Source: Ischnura elegans (taxonomy: Eukaryota; Arthropoda; Insecta; Odonata; Coenagrionidae). From it: a stretch of DNA of 64,000 nt. Both the position numbers and the translations under genes were made by a program. The first letter of the stretch is position 1. Each line of letters starts with the position of its first letter. The DNA lies in assembly GCF_921293095.1 (NCBI RefSeq), contig NC_060253.1, positions 73,445,992 to 73,509,991 on the forward strand. Reading direction: 5' to 3'. Under the pieces are notes generated by a model. It was not told the origin of the DNA and ran no database searches. It saw only the letters and a program-made list of their open reading frames with translations. Below, in pieces: positions 1 to 11,800 of this stretch.

Positions 1-224
1 AAACCTCTTCGCTAATACTTTCAGCCTTGGGTAGGAGATACAAGTCTTTCAGTATTTCCCAGGGAAGGAATTTGGTGGTGCATTCATCTATGATAAATAA
101 GCTCCACTTCAGCTTCAACAGTGTTTGCTATGGTGACTTTGGGTACTTTTCCAAATGCATCACCTTATCTTGACTATATACCTGTCACAAGCTCCCTAGT
201 CTGCATTTGCTCCTTTGGAATATA

Positions 225-2166
225 AAAGGGATTTCCAAGTAGCACTTTTTGATCTCGAGTCGAGTTGAAAATTACTCACAAGTATCGAGTCAAGTATGAT
301 ATAATTTCTGAACCAGACAATACAGCAATGCATACTACAATATATTCTACTCCAATTTTCTATGATGAATGTCTAGCCTAATGTAAGAAGGAAAATATAA
401 TGAGGATCGTGCCCTATAATGAGCCCTGAGTATAGTAATTTTCACAGCTATAATAAAGATTACATACTAAGTATATGAATCATGTAATATTTGGCCCTTT
501 CAAATTCTCAAGCATAAAATCCAATTATTCTACATGCTCAGCCAGCAGGTTTTGACATCTTCATGTTACAGTATTACTGCCTGTAGAAAATTGGCTTTTG
601 CTACACATTTGTGTGACTGGGCAGGTACTTTCCTACCAAAATTGCAAGATTTTGGAGACTTTGGAATTTTTATTAAAAATAATAAAAACGATTTATTTGG
701 ACCTTGAATCTTCATGGAATTCAAATGGACGAAGCGAACGAACTATATAGAACTAAACTTGAGAATTTTGTAGAGCCAAAAAAATTCTATACTTCGCACG
801 TCATTTAATCAGGGTTAAAGTCTCTTGCTTTTTTGAGTTCAAGAAAGAAACTAAACGCTACAAATGAATATCACATCGGACGGATGCAGTAATAAAAAAG
901 GTTAAAAGATGCCTTGTGATATGAAAACTCCCCCTTCCGCGCGACTCACCTCGGCGAAGGTTGAAAGGGATAAAGGGTATCAGTTGTTGCCTTTCGTGGA
1001 AACAGTTCATTTTTATCTCTCTTAAGCATGCTGACTTAATTTCTTCATTTTACTTCAATACCCGAGCCATATTTCTTATGCGTGGGATGGTTCCGAAAAA
1101 TATCCAATCCTTAGTATTTTCTTTCGAGTAATGCGCTAATTGGCCTATTCGATCTATACATAATCCTTTTTAACATCCTCAGTTCAGTGCTTTCAGTCAA
1201 TTAAGACGATTATCCATTCTTTACATGACGATTTTCAAGACTAATGTTTTAAAAAACTTGAAAAATCGGCCTCAGTTACCGAGCCTCAGAGGTCCGCGGC
1301 GTGTAGGTCAGCCTTGACGCGCGATTAAAAAATCGCTGTAATTTCCTTCGTCGCAAACTTTTTTCCAAGATTTCTACTTAGTAATCTTTAGAAATCTCTA
1401 CTTTATATTGTGGTTCAAATTTTCCGAGTTATAGTTTTCGTAAACGAAAGATAATATCTACTTTATGTCAAATTTCACGTGAAAAACGGGTCGGCCATTT
1501 TGCGTTGTAAAACCAGACAGATGAGAGCCAAAATCTTCAAAAGTCTTTGAAAATATAGGAAAAGCACCAGGTCAAAGGAATATTGCGTTTTTTTATTCCA
1601 TAAATCTCATACCAACGCAAAACCACCTGGATAAATTCAAAGATTTTTTTGAGGAAAAACGATATCTCGCGTGGCATTGAAAAATTGATCATCATTGACC
1701 ACTGTATCTCACAAAAGGGTCGTATTTGTGTAAAACGGCATATAAATCTATATCTGGTAATAATTTATGAGTATTTACGCTAAGTTTCAAGTCTCTATCC
1801 CCAAAAAGGTCATTTTGGACTTCATTCCAGCGTTTTCCGATTTCGGACCAGTGCGCGCCGGGTAGGAAGACGATCGGCCGCCGCGGCTGCCGTAAAGGTA
1901 TTCGGCGCCCATGTCGACAACTATAGTGTATTCGGCAAGCTGAAACTACCAGGCCAAGGCATTAGGATGACTAATCGGCTTTAAAAACTGCATTATAACA
2001 CGAGTTTCATGATAGCGCTTCCTGTCGGCAGATCGCTGGACCTACTATACTCGAAAGCTCTATAACCTTAACTACTCGACTCGACATTCGTAATGCTACT
2101 CGAAACGCTCGAGTCGAGTACCAACTACTCGACTCGACTTAAATTTTCGAGTACTCGCACATCCCA
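225..2166. mobile_element. degraded hAT-like DNA transposon
   Basis: The right end, read inward, begins GGGATGTGCGAGTACTCG, a common hAT terminus. The left end, AAAGGGATTTCCAAGTAGC, is a diverged partner followed by GAGTCGAGTTGAAAATTACTC; CTCGACTCGACTTAAATTTT lies inside the right end. The flanks GGAATATA (217-224) and GGAAGATA (2167-2174) agree at 7 of 8 bases, as an old 8-base duplication would. No transposase was recognised inside. Confidence 0.5.
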
Positions 2167-2179
2167 GGAAGATATGTGT

Positions 2180-2371
2180 TTTGTTATCACGATTACGAGG
2201 CGCGAAAATTCAAATGACTTTTGGGAACGCGGTCGTAAATTTTGTGGTTTGAAGTACTACTGGAATCGGAATCGATTTTTCACCTTGGCAAGTACTCGTT
2301 TTCGATTCCGGTTCTTGGCCGAGAATCGAGGAATCGAAGAATCGAGGAATCGAACCGACCCATCACTAATA
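2180..2371 (-). mobile_element. hAT-like terminal fragment
   Basis: On the minus strand it begins TAGTGATGGGTCGGTTCG, followed by repeats of a CGATTCCT/CGATTCTT unit, the typical look of another hAT terminus. No partner end was found, so this is a fragment. The left limit is approximate. Confidence 0.4.
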
Positions 2372-2374
2372 TAT

Positions 2375-3050
2375 ACTCACGTTGACAAGTATGCTACGAT
2401 TGCATTTTGTGTTCGACAAAAAAGAAGAATGGTCATGGTCATGTAAGGGGGCATCCATCAATGACGTGCGCTGATTTTGACAATTTTTTGACCCCCCTTC
2501 CCCCATAGTGAGACATAGATTTGGCTCGACCCCCCCCCTCTAACCTCACATGAGATTGTTCAACATGCGTAACTTCAGTGTAAATACGATAATCTATGCT
2601 GAATTGCGTTGAATTTGTTTTATTATTTTTATTTGACACTAGGTTAGACTAGTATTTAAAATTACTACGATCGTAATTTTAGTTTCTTGCTGAAAAAAAT
2701 TACGTGACACTTGCCAGGAACCCCCCTCTCCCCTGCGTGCATCTGGGGAAGAATCAGGCTTGACTCCCTCCTCCTCTAAACGTCTCATATAATTCATGGA
2801 TGGCCCCTGAGAACTCTGAATTATATATTAGGATAGACGAGATTCGTACGGTTTTCTGCCAGAATCACCCAGCCTCAGCTCCACACACAAACCAGAAAGA
2901 TTGCCAGTATGCTAGACAATCCACAAAGTAGATTTAGCTGCAAAATTTGTAACAAAATAAAAACGGACAAAACAGTTGAACTACAATACAACATAGGCAC
3001 ACCACATAAAAAATAGAAATCACTACTTAAGGCTTTCCCAAAACTCCAGA
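2375..3050. other. intergenic sequence, nothing recognised
   Basis: AT-rich with short runs of C and G (around 2490-2540 and 2720-2740). Short open frames on both strands show no family resemblance. Confidence 0.6.
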
Positions 3051-3054
3051 TTAA

Positions 3055-3298
3055 CACATTGCGTACGGATGGCAAGAATTCTCGTCATTTTTTTCCCGAA
3101 CATTCCGGACGGATGACGAAGATTCTCGTCATTTAGGCGCGTCAACCTAAACAATTTTAAAGCGTACAATATGTATTTGCTTGCGATATGCTTTAAAATT
3201 GTTTAGGTTGATGCGATTAAATGACAAGAATCTGCGTCATGCGTCCGGAACATTCGGGAAAAAAATGACGAGAATTCTCACCATCCGTATGCAAAGTG
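3055..3298. mobile_element. foldback MITE with TTAA target duplication
   Basis: The 244-base unit is one long imperfect palindrome. Its left arm (CACATTGCGTACGGATGG, then AGAATTCTCGTCATTTTTTT) returns inverted on the right. TTAA flanks both sides (3051-3054 and 3299-3302), as in piggyBac-type insertions. The loop is around 3165-3190. There is no coding content. Confidence 0.85.
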
Positions 3299-3325
3299 TT
3301 AATAGGGAGACCCTCATTTTTAGGA

Positions 3326-3530
3326 CCATGGTAGCCTAGTGGGTAGTGTGGTTAGTAGTTGATCAACACTGAGATCTAGATTCACCCATAATTCCGGATG
3401 CCGAAGTCAATATCATCAAGCTGGGAGGTGGCCTCGGGAAAGGAATTGTTAACCCTACCGGAATGGGAGAAATCGACTCCACTATGGCAGAGTCCGTGGG
3501 AGCTCTCACTTAACCAATCCAAATCCAATA
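3326..3530 (+). mobile_element. tRNA-derived SINE, family A (copy 1)
   Basis: A tRNA-like head (GTAGCCTAGTGGGTAGTG), then a body containing GAGGTGGCCTCGGGAAAGG and a tail GAGCTCTCACTTAACCAATC. The same body and tail occur inverted at 48958-49170 and 50521-50730. Confidence 0.65.
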
Positions 3531-4109
3531 TTGATTTACTCTGTGATTGATATTTTCGTAAGCTAAAAATAAAGTTCATATTCACCTGCTAACATTTGGT
3601 CATAAAAAAATTATGAGAATCCATTCCCCAAGTACTCAGGATCAAAAAATTGAGTTTTTGAGGATTAAAAAAAAGGTCAATGCCAATGAAAAACATGAAA
3701 ATACATAATGACTTTGAAGACCACATTTTGATTTTTATGAGCTATCTCCATGTGTTTACAAGACATAGTTTGTTTCAATGCAATCTACCTCCCAGATGAT
3801 TACCCAGCACCGCCAAGGTGTGATCCACACATCATACTTCCATTGGAAGTTTATTTGGATCATTAAAATTTTTATTTTGAACTCTGACCTCTAAAACAAG
3901 GAAATTTTGTTTTTTATCAAAATTTCAAAACTGTAGAGGCAAAACGTCGGATATGAAATTACGAAGTAATCAAATCCAAAACATTGATATCTTACGGCAA
4001 GTTTTGCTAAGCATTACAATTTACTCTGGGAAAAAAAGGCATCAATCTACATGGATTTAAAGGTCAAATTCAATAGCAGCTTTATGAACAACACAAAAAT
4101 TCAATGAAA

Positions 4110-5228
4110 ATGATTTTATTTCCATATAGTGTTCTCTGGTGAATTTGGCAGATACGTGATTACAAATAAGCACACAGCTAACAGGACTTCTTCTCACATT
4201 GGCAGGTAGTGTACCCAACTCATACTATGTTTGATTTCAACGAACATCTTTGGTCAATTTGGGAAAAGTAAATTTTTCTACCTATACTTCTCTTTAGGAC
4301 TCTACGAACCCACATTAAGAAGTTCTATACATCTTTTAATTGTCATCCCAAAATTCACATTTGCAGAGGAGAGATTTCCCCAAAAAATTTTACATTTCAT
4401 TACATATTGTGTACATCTTAAAAATACCAACCAATGCTTTCGTGTAGACCTCCCAAACGGAAAAAAATTCAAAGCAATCCATGGCACTTCATTTGATGTT
4501 CATGGCTCCATAAAATATAAAAATGTTCTTCAAAACGAATGTCTGTACAATAGGAAATAAAAAAGAGAATTCACAAGAGTTCTACAAAAATTGGCATGAA
4601 GAACGTTCGTTTTTTATGTTCAAGCAAGGACAGTTATGGATAGAAGAATTGTTTTAATCTTCCTAGCTTCAGTGGCAGGATGTATGATGGCCCACGGCAC
4701 CTGAAGTTTACACGTTTTTATGACTTTACCTAGACAGCAAATCAGCTCCTTTATCACAAACAGAAAATCACTTTCAACGGGGAGTGATTCACTTGTTAAT
4801 AAAGCATTTGAATGCATATATACTCTTTCCTCAATTTTAGAGATGATTGCACACACATTCTCTTCCAAAATGCCCACTTTGGCACTCACTTTAAATACTT
4901 GCATTTAGGCTTCTTTCATTGGAGTCCCCTCATTTATATTAAATAAAAACAATTCAAATAATGGGTCTTGATCATGGAAAACCTGTCATTATACAAATGC
5001 TCTAAAATAAAAAATATATTTATAGGGGCTGAAGGCACAAATTACACCTTCGTAGTATATATATTCACATATTTCACAGTTTCATGGCATAAAATGAAAA
5101 AACCAAGTCCATTACAATCAAAACTGGAGCATAAATGTTTTTCCTCCACAGCTTCTTAAATGAGAAATGCCCTGTCTTGTCTTTACAGCCTCTGAGATTT
5201 AGCAACAGAGCACTATACATATAATTAT

Positions 5229-5278
<50 letters not shown>

Positions 5279-5466
5279 ACAATAACTGTTACTCGTGGTC
5301 ACTTCCCCACACAGAAACAATAGTAGATCACGTAGATGACTAACCATTCCATGACGTTTAGAATGCAAAAATTGACAGGCAGACAATAAACAATAGAGTA
5401 CCACTTGGACCGATCTCCGCATCAACAAACAAAACAACAGAATTGTCCTAACAACCTTGCATGCCC
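4110..5466 (-). other. probable vir 3' UTR
   Basis: No coding potential is seen here. The first clear AATAAA on the minus strand after the stop is at 4115-4120 (plus-strand TTTATT). ATTAAA variants at about 4335 and 4650 could end shorter transcripts. It contains a (TA)n tract. The extent is inferred only from signals. Confidence 0.45.
5232..5273. repeat. (TA)21 microsatellite
   Basis: About 21 uninterrupted TA units roughly 200 bases downstream of the vir stop codon, inside the probable 3' UTR. Confidence 0.97.
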
Positions 5467-5843
5467 TCATCTCGTGAACGAGCGGGCGTGCCTCGACCCG
5501 TTCTCCCTCCGTCCGCCACCCCCGAAAACTCTCTCTCGGTCCTTCCCGCCCCCCCTACCACCGCTCCCACCCCACCCTCCCCTGCCCACTCCAAACTTCT
5601 CATCCGAGGATCGGTTTAGCGTCCGAAAGTTCCTTGGCGAGGAAGGAGACGGCACACCAGCGGCACCCACCACTACTTCCCCAACATTACTCCCTACTCC
5701 AACCAGATTGGTGGCCGGCCATGCCGTCAATGCAGCCGCAAGGTTTGCAGGATTGCCGACAACTCCTCGAACACCCGGTGCTCCGCCAACCCCTACGCCA
5801 GACCTCTGCATTGATCCCCCGCCTCTTGCATTGTTCACGCCAC
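5467..5843 (-). CDS. vir: vir coding exon 16 (stop codon)
   Basis: Begins GGVNNARGGGSMQRSG, passes through a Gly/Arg-rich RGG-like stretch, and ends RHARSFTR then TGA; human VIRMA ends RHVRSFTR. Acceptor ttccag. It is GC-rich against AT-rich flanks. Confidence 0.94.
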
Positions 5844-8800
5844 CTGGAATAAAGCAATCTACATTGTAACGGGTAAGATAACTGCATACAACAAGCCTTT
5901 AACACTCTATTAGTTGAATTGGATAGTGCCTTAAGTGACACATAAAACTCGCAAACTATTGATTTCAGAAGTTGTCTTGGTCCCAGGGTTAGATATACAA
6001 TAAAGACAAATATTAAATTTGAATGCCCATTTGAAATAAAATAAAATCTTCCAAACATTGCTGAATGAATGTGTTATGATTGTGAGGAGATCATCCTATA
6101 GCAAAGAGTCAATCCTCACCCTTAGCAATAAAATGGTACTCACCTGCTTCCCTTCTGTTGTACTGTCCAGTAGAACCAGCTGAGAAGAATCTGCCTCGAT
6201 CTGAACTGAAGGCTCGGCCTCTACCCCTATTCCTAGTTACCATCAATTCCTAGGAGAAGAGGGAATAATGCTAGTCAAAAAGGTGGTAAAATAATGCATA
6301 GCAAACACATTCATAAAAACAAGTACTTCAAAAAAGGAAACATTTTTGAAAAAGAAATTCAATTAATCTGGACAAAAAGGAATGGAATGGCAAATAAAAA
6401 ATAGAATATGTACATAAGCCTGAATGAAATGAAATTTGAAAGGCTGTGTAGGCTGCCATCAGGGGGTTGATATGTATGTATTTTAGAATTTAGGCTCAAA
6501 TTCGGATGACATCACAGATTTAACCCAATATAGACTTTGTCCAAAAGTTGAATAAGTGACCATAAACAGTTCACTTCAAGGGCTCATATCCATGGGAAAT
6601 GTTCACATCCATTATGTCACCGTTGTTTAGACCATGGATTATAATTTTACTTTACTAACCCAATGGAAAATAAAATAATATTGGCTACAGTGAAATTTGC
6701 TCTCGCAGCAAACTATCATAAAGCTACATTTTTAACAAACAATGAATGTATTTTGATTAAAGCCAGTACATCCAGTTAGGCAATGAGTTGATATTACATG
6801 CAAATGGACAATACACCCACGATTTCTGTCATTTAAATGGCCAAAAATATTAATGAAAAAATAAAATAATATTCAGCCCTAAGGAAAATGGAAGACCACC
6901 ATCTAAATCTCTGTAACAATAGAGTGTGTGACCCACCAGAAATCCAGACAATAATTTATCAACATCATACGCCAGGAACACTTCAGATTTTTCTTTGCTA
7001 TTTTTAAATGAGGAAAACCAAAATACATTTTTCACCAACAGACCATTGAATTTGTGATTTTTGTACCCCTGGGGCTACAATTTTTATGCTGCTTTCCCTC
7101 TAGTTTGTATACCACTTTTCAGGTCACTATAACACAATGCAGTGAGTTAATACTACTTCTGAGTCACCTTTAGAAATTATTTTCCATATAATCTTCCAAT
7201 GTTGATAAGAATTTGTATTTCTTCTTTGAGCACATTCACTCAAACCAGCAAGTAGCTCAACTCAATTATTCTACTCAGAAAAATGCCTTGAATCTCCCAA
7301 AATTTGTTTAGACAATGATGCACTCTCATTATGTAATCTTTACATAGTGCTTTAACCCTTTCACTCCCAAGCAGCCGATATATCGGCCGTGGCCTTCCTA
7401 CCCAATACGCCCAAGCGGCCGATATATCGGCCGCTTGCTTAGAACAATATTTCACATAAACTATAATGTTTAATTATTTAATTTATTTTTATAATGAATG
7501 TATACATATTTTGCTATCCTTAAGTATTTTTTATATAATTTAATTTATACTTTTAACATTTTAATGGACGTTATTTCGGCAACTCTTTGTAAAATGTAAC
7601 TCATATTTCGAAATTCTTACGCCACTTTATAACAATGCGAAATTAGAAAATTTGTCCGTCGTTGTTGCTAGTTTTCGTTTATAATTTTCGTTCATAAGTG
7701 ATATAGAGGATAAATTTTAATAATTTTCTAATTTAAATGTTCTTTGACTATAATTTTTTATGTACACTGACAGCTTATTGAACTTCTTTTTTTCCTCTCG
7801 TAAATTGCCGCGGCGGCTGACTTATGACCTTATGATATTCTCAACAAGCTTATGCACGCTTTTACACGTGATTTATTGTATTCACTTGACTACACGTGCG
7901 TCTTTATTCATGTAATACATTGGTACCTATGACTTCGTACTCTCCACGACGTAAAATTTTATCCAACCTCTAATCTCTCGCCCGCTGCAATTATATTTTG
8001 GCTTCTCCTCATTACAATCAAATCCTTCTTCGGTATCGACATACATTTCAAAGGAATCTTCTTATCCGAATCAAATTACTAAATTTTATTCACACGGAAA
8101 CAATACTTCTTGTTTACAGGAAGAGTACACAGTAAGATTATCGTGCGTAGCACGGGAATAAAATGTTTTCAGCGAACCTCAGCAAGTGGCCGATAACGTC
8201 GCCGAATAGTCGCCGTGAAAGTGATGGCTTCACAGTTTTTTATCCTAATCTTCCTTATCTACGTAAGTGATTCATTGTATCACTGCTTTGCTAACACCTA
8301 CTTTGTGGGCAACTCCTGAGAATGCGTCATCTAACGTCATGCGTTACTAATCTAATGGTTTGCATGCGGAGTCCCGACGGCTTATGTTTGCATCAGCTCG
8401 CGCGTATCAGAGGTTCGGATACGTTTCTTCGCGTTGTGCTTTCTGTGCATTGAGTCATTTGAATTTTCGTCAAAGTTCATCATTGCTGCGAAATCTGCAA
8501 ATAAAAGTCTAGCGCCTTTCTTGAGTGGTGTGTGATATTTTTCCCGAAAATATCACCCATAATGGCTGGAACATGGGCTGGGGTGTACAGTGGTATTGAA
8601 ACTCCTTCAGATGAACAATTATTTATACTAAGGCTACCATGTTTTTGTGGACAATTTTTTTATGTCAGTTCCCTTCGTGAACAAACTTTACCAAATGGGA
8701 ACATATATTACAGGAACTATTACAAATAAACGAAAATTTCTGCCCGTATTTTTCAAAAAGAAGTTCACCATCGGGGAAAAAATGTTTTGCCGTTCCGGGT

Positions 8801-11800
8801 GTATTCTAGCCAGTGCATTTAGGGAAAAAATTCTCAATGAGGACCTGTGATCCTTCTTTCAAGCAAGGCGACTACAAAGCATAGTGAAGTGACAAAATTG
8901 AGACAAGGCTGCGAGAAAAAACTGTGAAAACAGAAGTAATTTTGGAATATAACAAGTATATGGGAGGTATGGACTCTTCAGACTTGATGCTCTATGTATA
9001 TTTAGATGAAAGGAATAAGGAAACTGGGTGGGAGATTAGAATACAGATGCTGTGTCTGCAGCACAAAGGAACAAAGAAGAAGATCCAGAACAGTGTGCGT
9101 CAGATACAACAGGGGTTTGCATTGGGAGCGTTTGCATAAGCATAAGTGCTGAAAGAGTGACTGTGAACAAAAGGAAAAATTTATTCCTACGTGATTTTTA
9201 TAAACTAATCAAAAGTGTACCTATGTACTTATTACATAAATAACTTGAACATATAATGAAAAATCCTCCGTGAAACAATTTTCATCATATATGTTAGCCT
9301 TCGTTTTTATAGAAAAAGCATTGCATATATAAGTCATTCATATGTATAAATAAATGCAATGTTAACATTTAAACAGTTCCTTTAGCTATAATTTAAACTA
9401 ACAATAATTTGTATTAATTAAGGCCTATATATATGAGTATATACATATTTCATTGTTTTTTACAGAAGACTGGCTTAGGCACTGGTCAAAAGTGATTGAG
9501 ACAGATTTAAACAATTAAATTTTTATGGCAACATTTTTTCTGTTTATGCATAAAAAATTAAGAAGATCTATCATAAACTAAATTCTTAATTAAATACAGT
9601 TTTCAATAATTGCAAAATAAAAACAATACTATGAATAAATAAGCCATAAAGTTGTGTTTTTCGTAAACATTTTTAAAAGTATTAAGTTTATGAATTTATT
9701 ATTGCAAAACTGAAAATTATATATAATGATAATTAATATTTCTGAACACATCATTTTTTTCTACATATGTGTAATTTTTTTCATGTCTATAAAGCCTAAA
9801 ATAAATCCATAAGAATTTTTACAAAAAGTACTAACAATTTCATAAAAAAACCCTTGGGAATTTTGGGTATGGATATTGAAAAATGCTTGGGAGTGAAAGG
9901 GTTAAAGGATTGCAACTAATTTTTCAGCCATCGGTGACCAATTTGTGTCGTAAAGACCATCAAAGTGGAGGACAAAACAGGCCAAAAAAATTACAATCAC
10001 AATCGAACTCCACAGACAGCATTCAGATCTTGTCACTTCTTGCACAGGCATATAACTCACCTTGGCTGCCCTCATGGAGAGCTTGTTGTACCCAGTAGGA
10101 CCAGTGGGCTGCTGTCCAGTTATTTCCAATGCAACAAAATCATCCACGTGCAATGAAGGTGGACGAGATGTATTTGGCGGTCTCGATCGGAATGGATCTC
10201 CTCTCGCCCCAGCCTGTGGGATCATTGGTCGGTTGAACGTACCCCTCCCTCTCATTGGAGTCACTGTTGAGATAAAGTAAGGACGTTAACATTTTATCTT
10301 AAGACCTACAAATCCAAGCTATGGCAACCTATGATACATGAGATTAATAAAACCCATGATTAAAATAAATCATTAAAAATTGAATTATCTACTGAATGTT
10401 ATTTTCACTTTGCATTACAGCTGATTTTTAAATTATCATATGATGATTATCATTGACCTTTAGTGAGCTCTCAATTTTTTTCATTAATATTACTTTTACC
10501 ATAGTCAGGTAAAACAGTACAGTTTAAAATAGAATGAGTTCAACGACTAAAATTGAATAAAATTCTGTCTAGCTGTGATCATCAATATTGGCCACAAAAA
10601 TTAATTTTTAATTGAAATGGAACTATGGAATTGAATTGTTTACCACAGTAATGGCCTAAAATACTTCAGAAGTCCCCATCAATTTTAGCCATTCATTATC
10701 ACCAAAATTAAAGAAAGTTATTAAAAGAAGGGGAAAGCATACAGTGTGAGAGAAAGTAGAATTAAGCAACAGCAGAAAATTTTTCCAAAAATGGAAGCTT
10801 CCTTTCACGTCCAAATGTAAGCATTCTGAGGATATCATGAGTAACCACCAGTCCTGATGTTTTGATAATCAACTATTTCATTAGCCTCATCACAGCATTT
10901 AAAAGCAGTGTAATAAAGTTTTCACATGTGCTGACAAAAAGCTACTTAATTGACTGTAAAAAAAAATATGAGCTCATCATGTAGTCACAGAAATATTTCA
11001 TCGAAAGATTGCTGAAACGATAAGCAGCAATGACCAGCCATACTGTATGATGGAGATAATGGGCTTCAAAATACAATTACACGCATAGAGTCATATACAC
11101 AAAACTGGATGAAGGGCATTATCAAAACAAATAATTCCTGATATTTATGAGAAAGTGCATGAACCTGCCAAAGAAAACCTTGCGGCCTATGAAATATATT
11201 GACAGTGTTGGTGTCACAAGTGATAAATGAACACCTGCATCACACCAAAACTATTTTACCATAAATAACTCCCTGGATTCTAGACAATGAACTTTACTGA
11301 GGTTAATGTTTCAACAGGAAATTTTTCCATTATTCAACAGAAAATTCTCCTTCATACTCAGCCCCCAATGCACATGACTGCATACAAAGTTAAGTGTTTT
11401 GTATAATGTTTGGAAAAATTCCATTATTATAAAACAACAAAGTAGTTATTCCTCTGTCCGTGGCTTAGTTACGAAGTCTTCCATCCATGTACCACAATGT
11501 GGACTTAATACATCAACACCTAGTCCTTCAGTAAACCCAGCCTTATATTCACATTGGAAAGAGATGGCTTACTGATGTTACTAGTAGCATAGCAACCCAA
11601 TCAGGAGATATGAGTTCGAATCCCGGCTAAGCCAAATGATTTTTTAAATGCCAAATTTCAACCTTGGTGTGAGTAAAAATAAATGTACAGTAGATTCTGT
11701 TTAATGGGTCCACCGGTTACTTAGTACATTGGCCGCTTAATTGGTACAGATCTTGAATAGCAGAATCCAATAGAGGAATATCCCAGAGTATTCTCCGCTT

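Noticed and set aside
5405-5869. 154-codon Pro-rich plus-strand frame
   Set aside because: Antisense to vir exon 16. Proline-rich because the coding strand is Gly-rich.
11565-11634. tRNA gene
   Set aside because: Acceptor-like ends and a B box are present but the T arm and anticodon arm do not pair. Kept only as a SINE-like relic.
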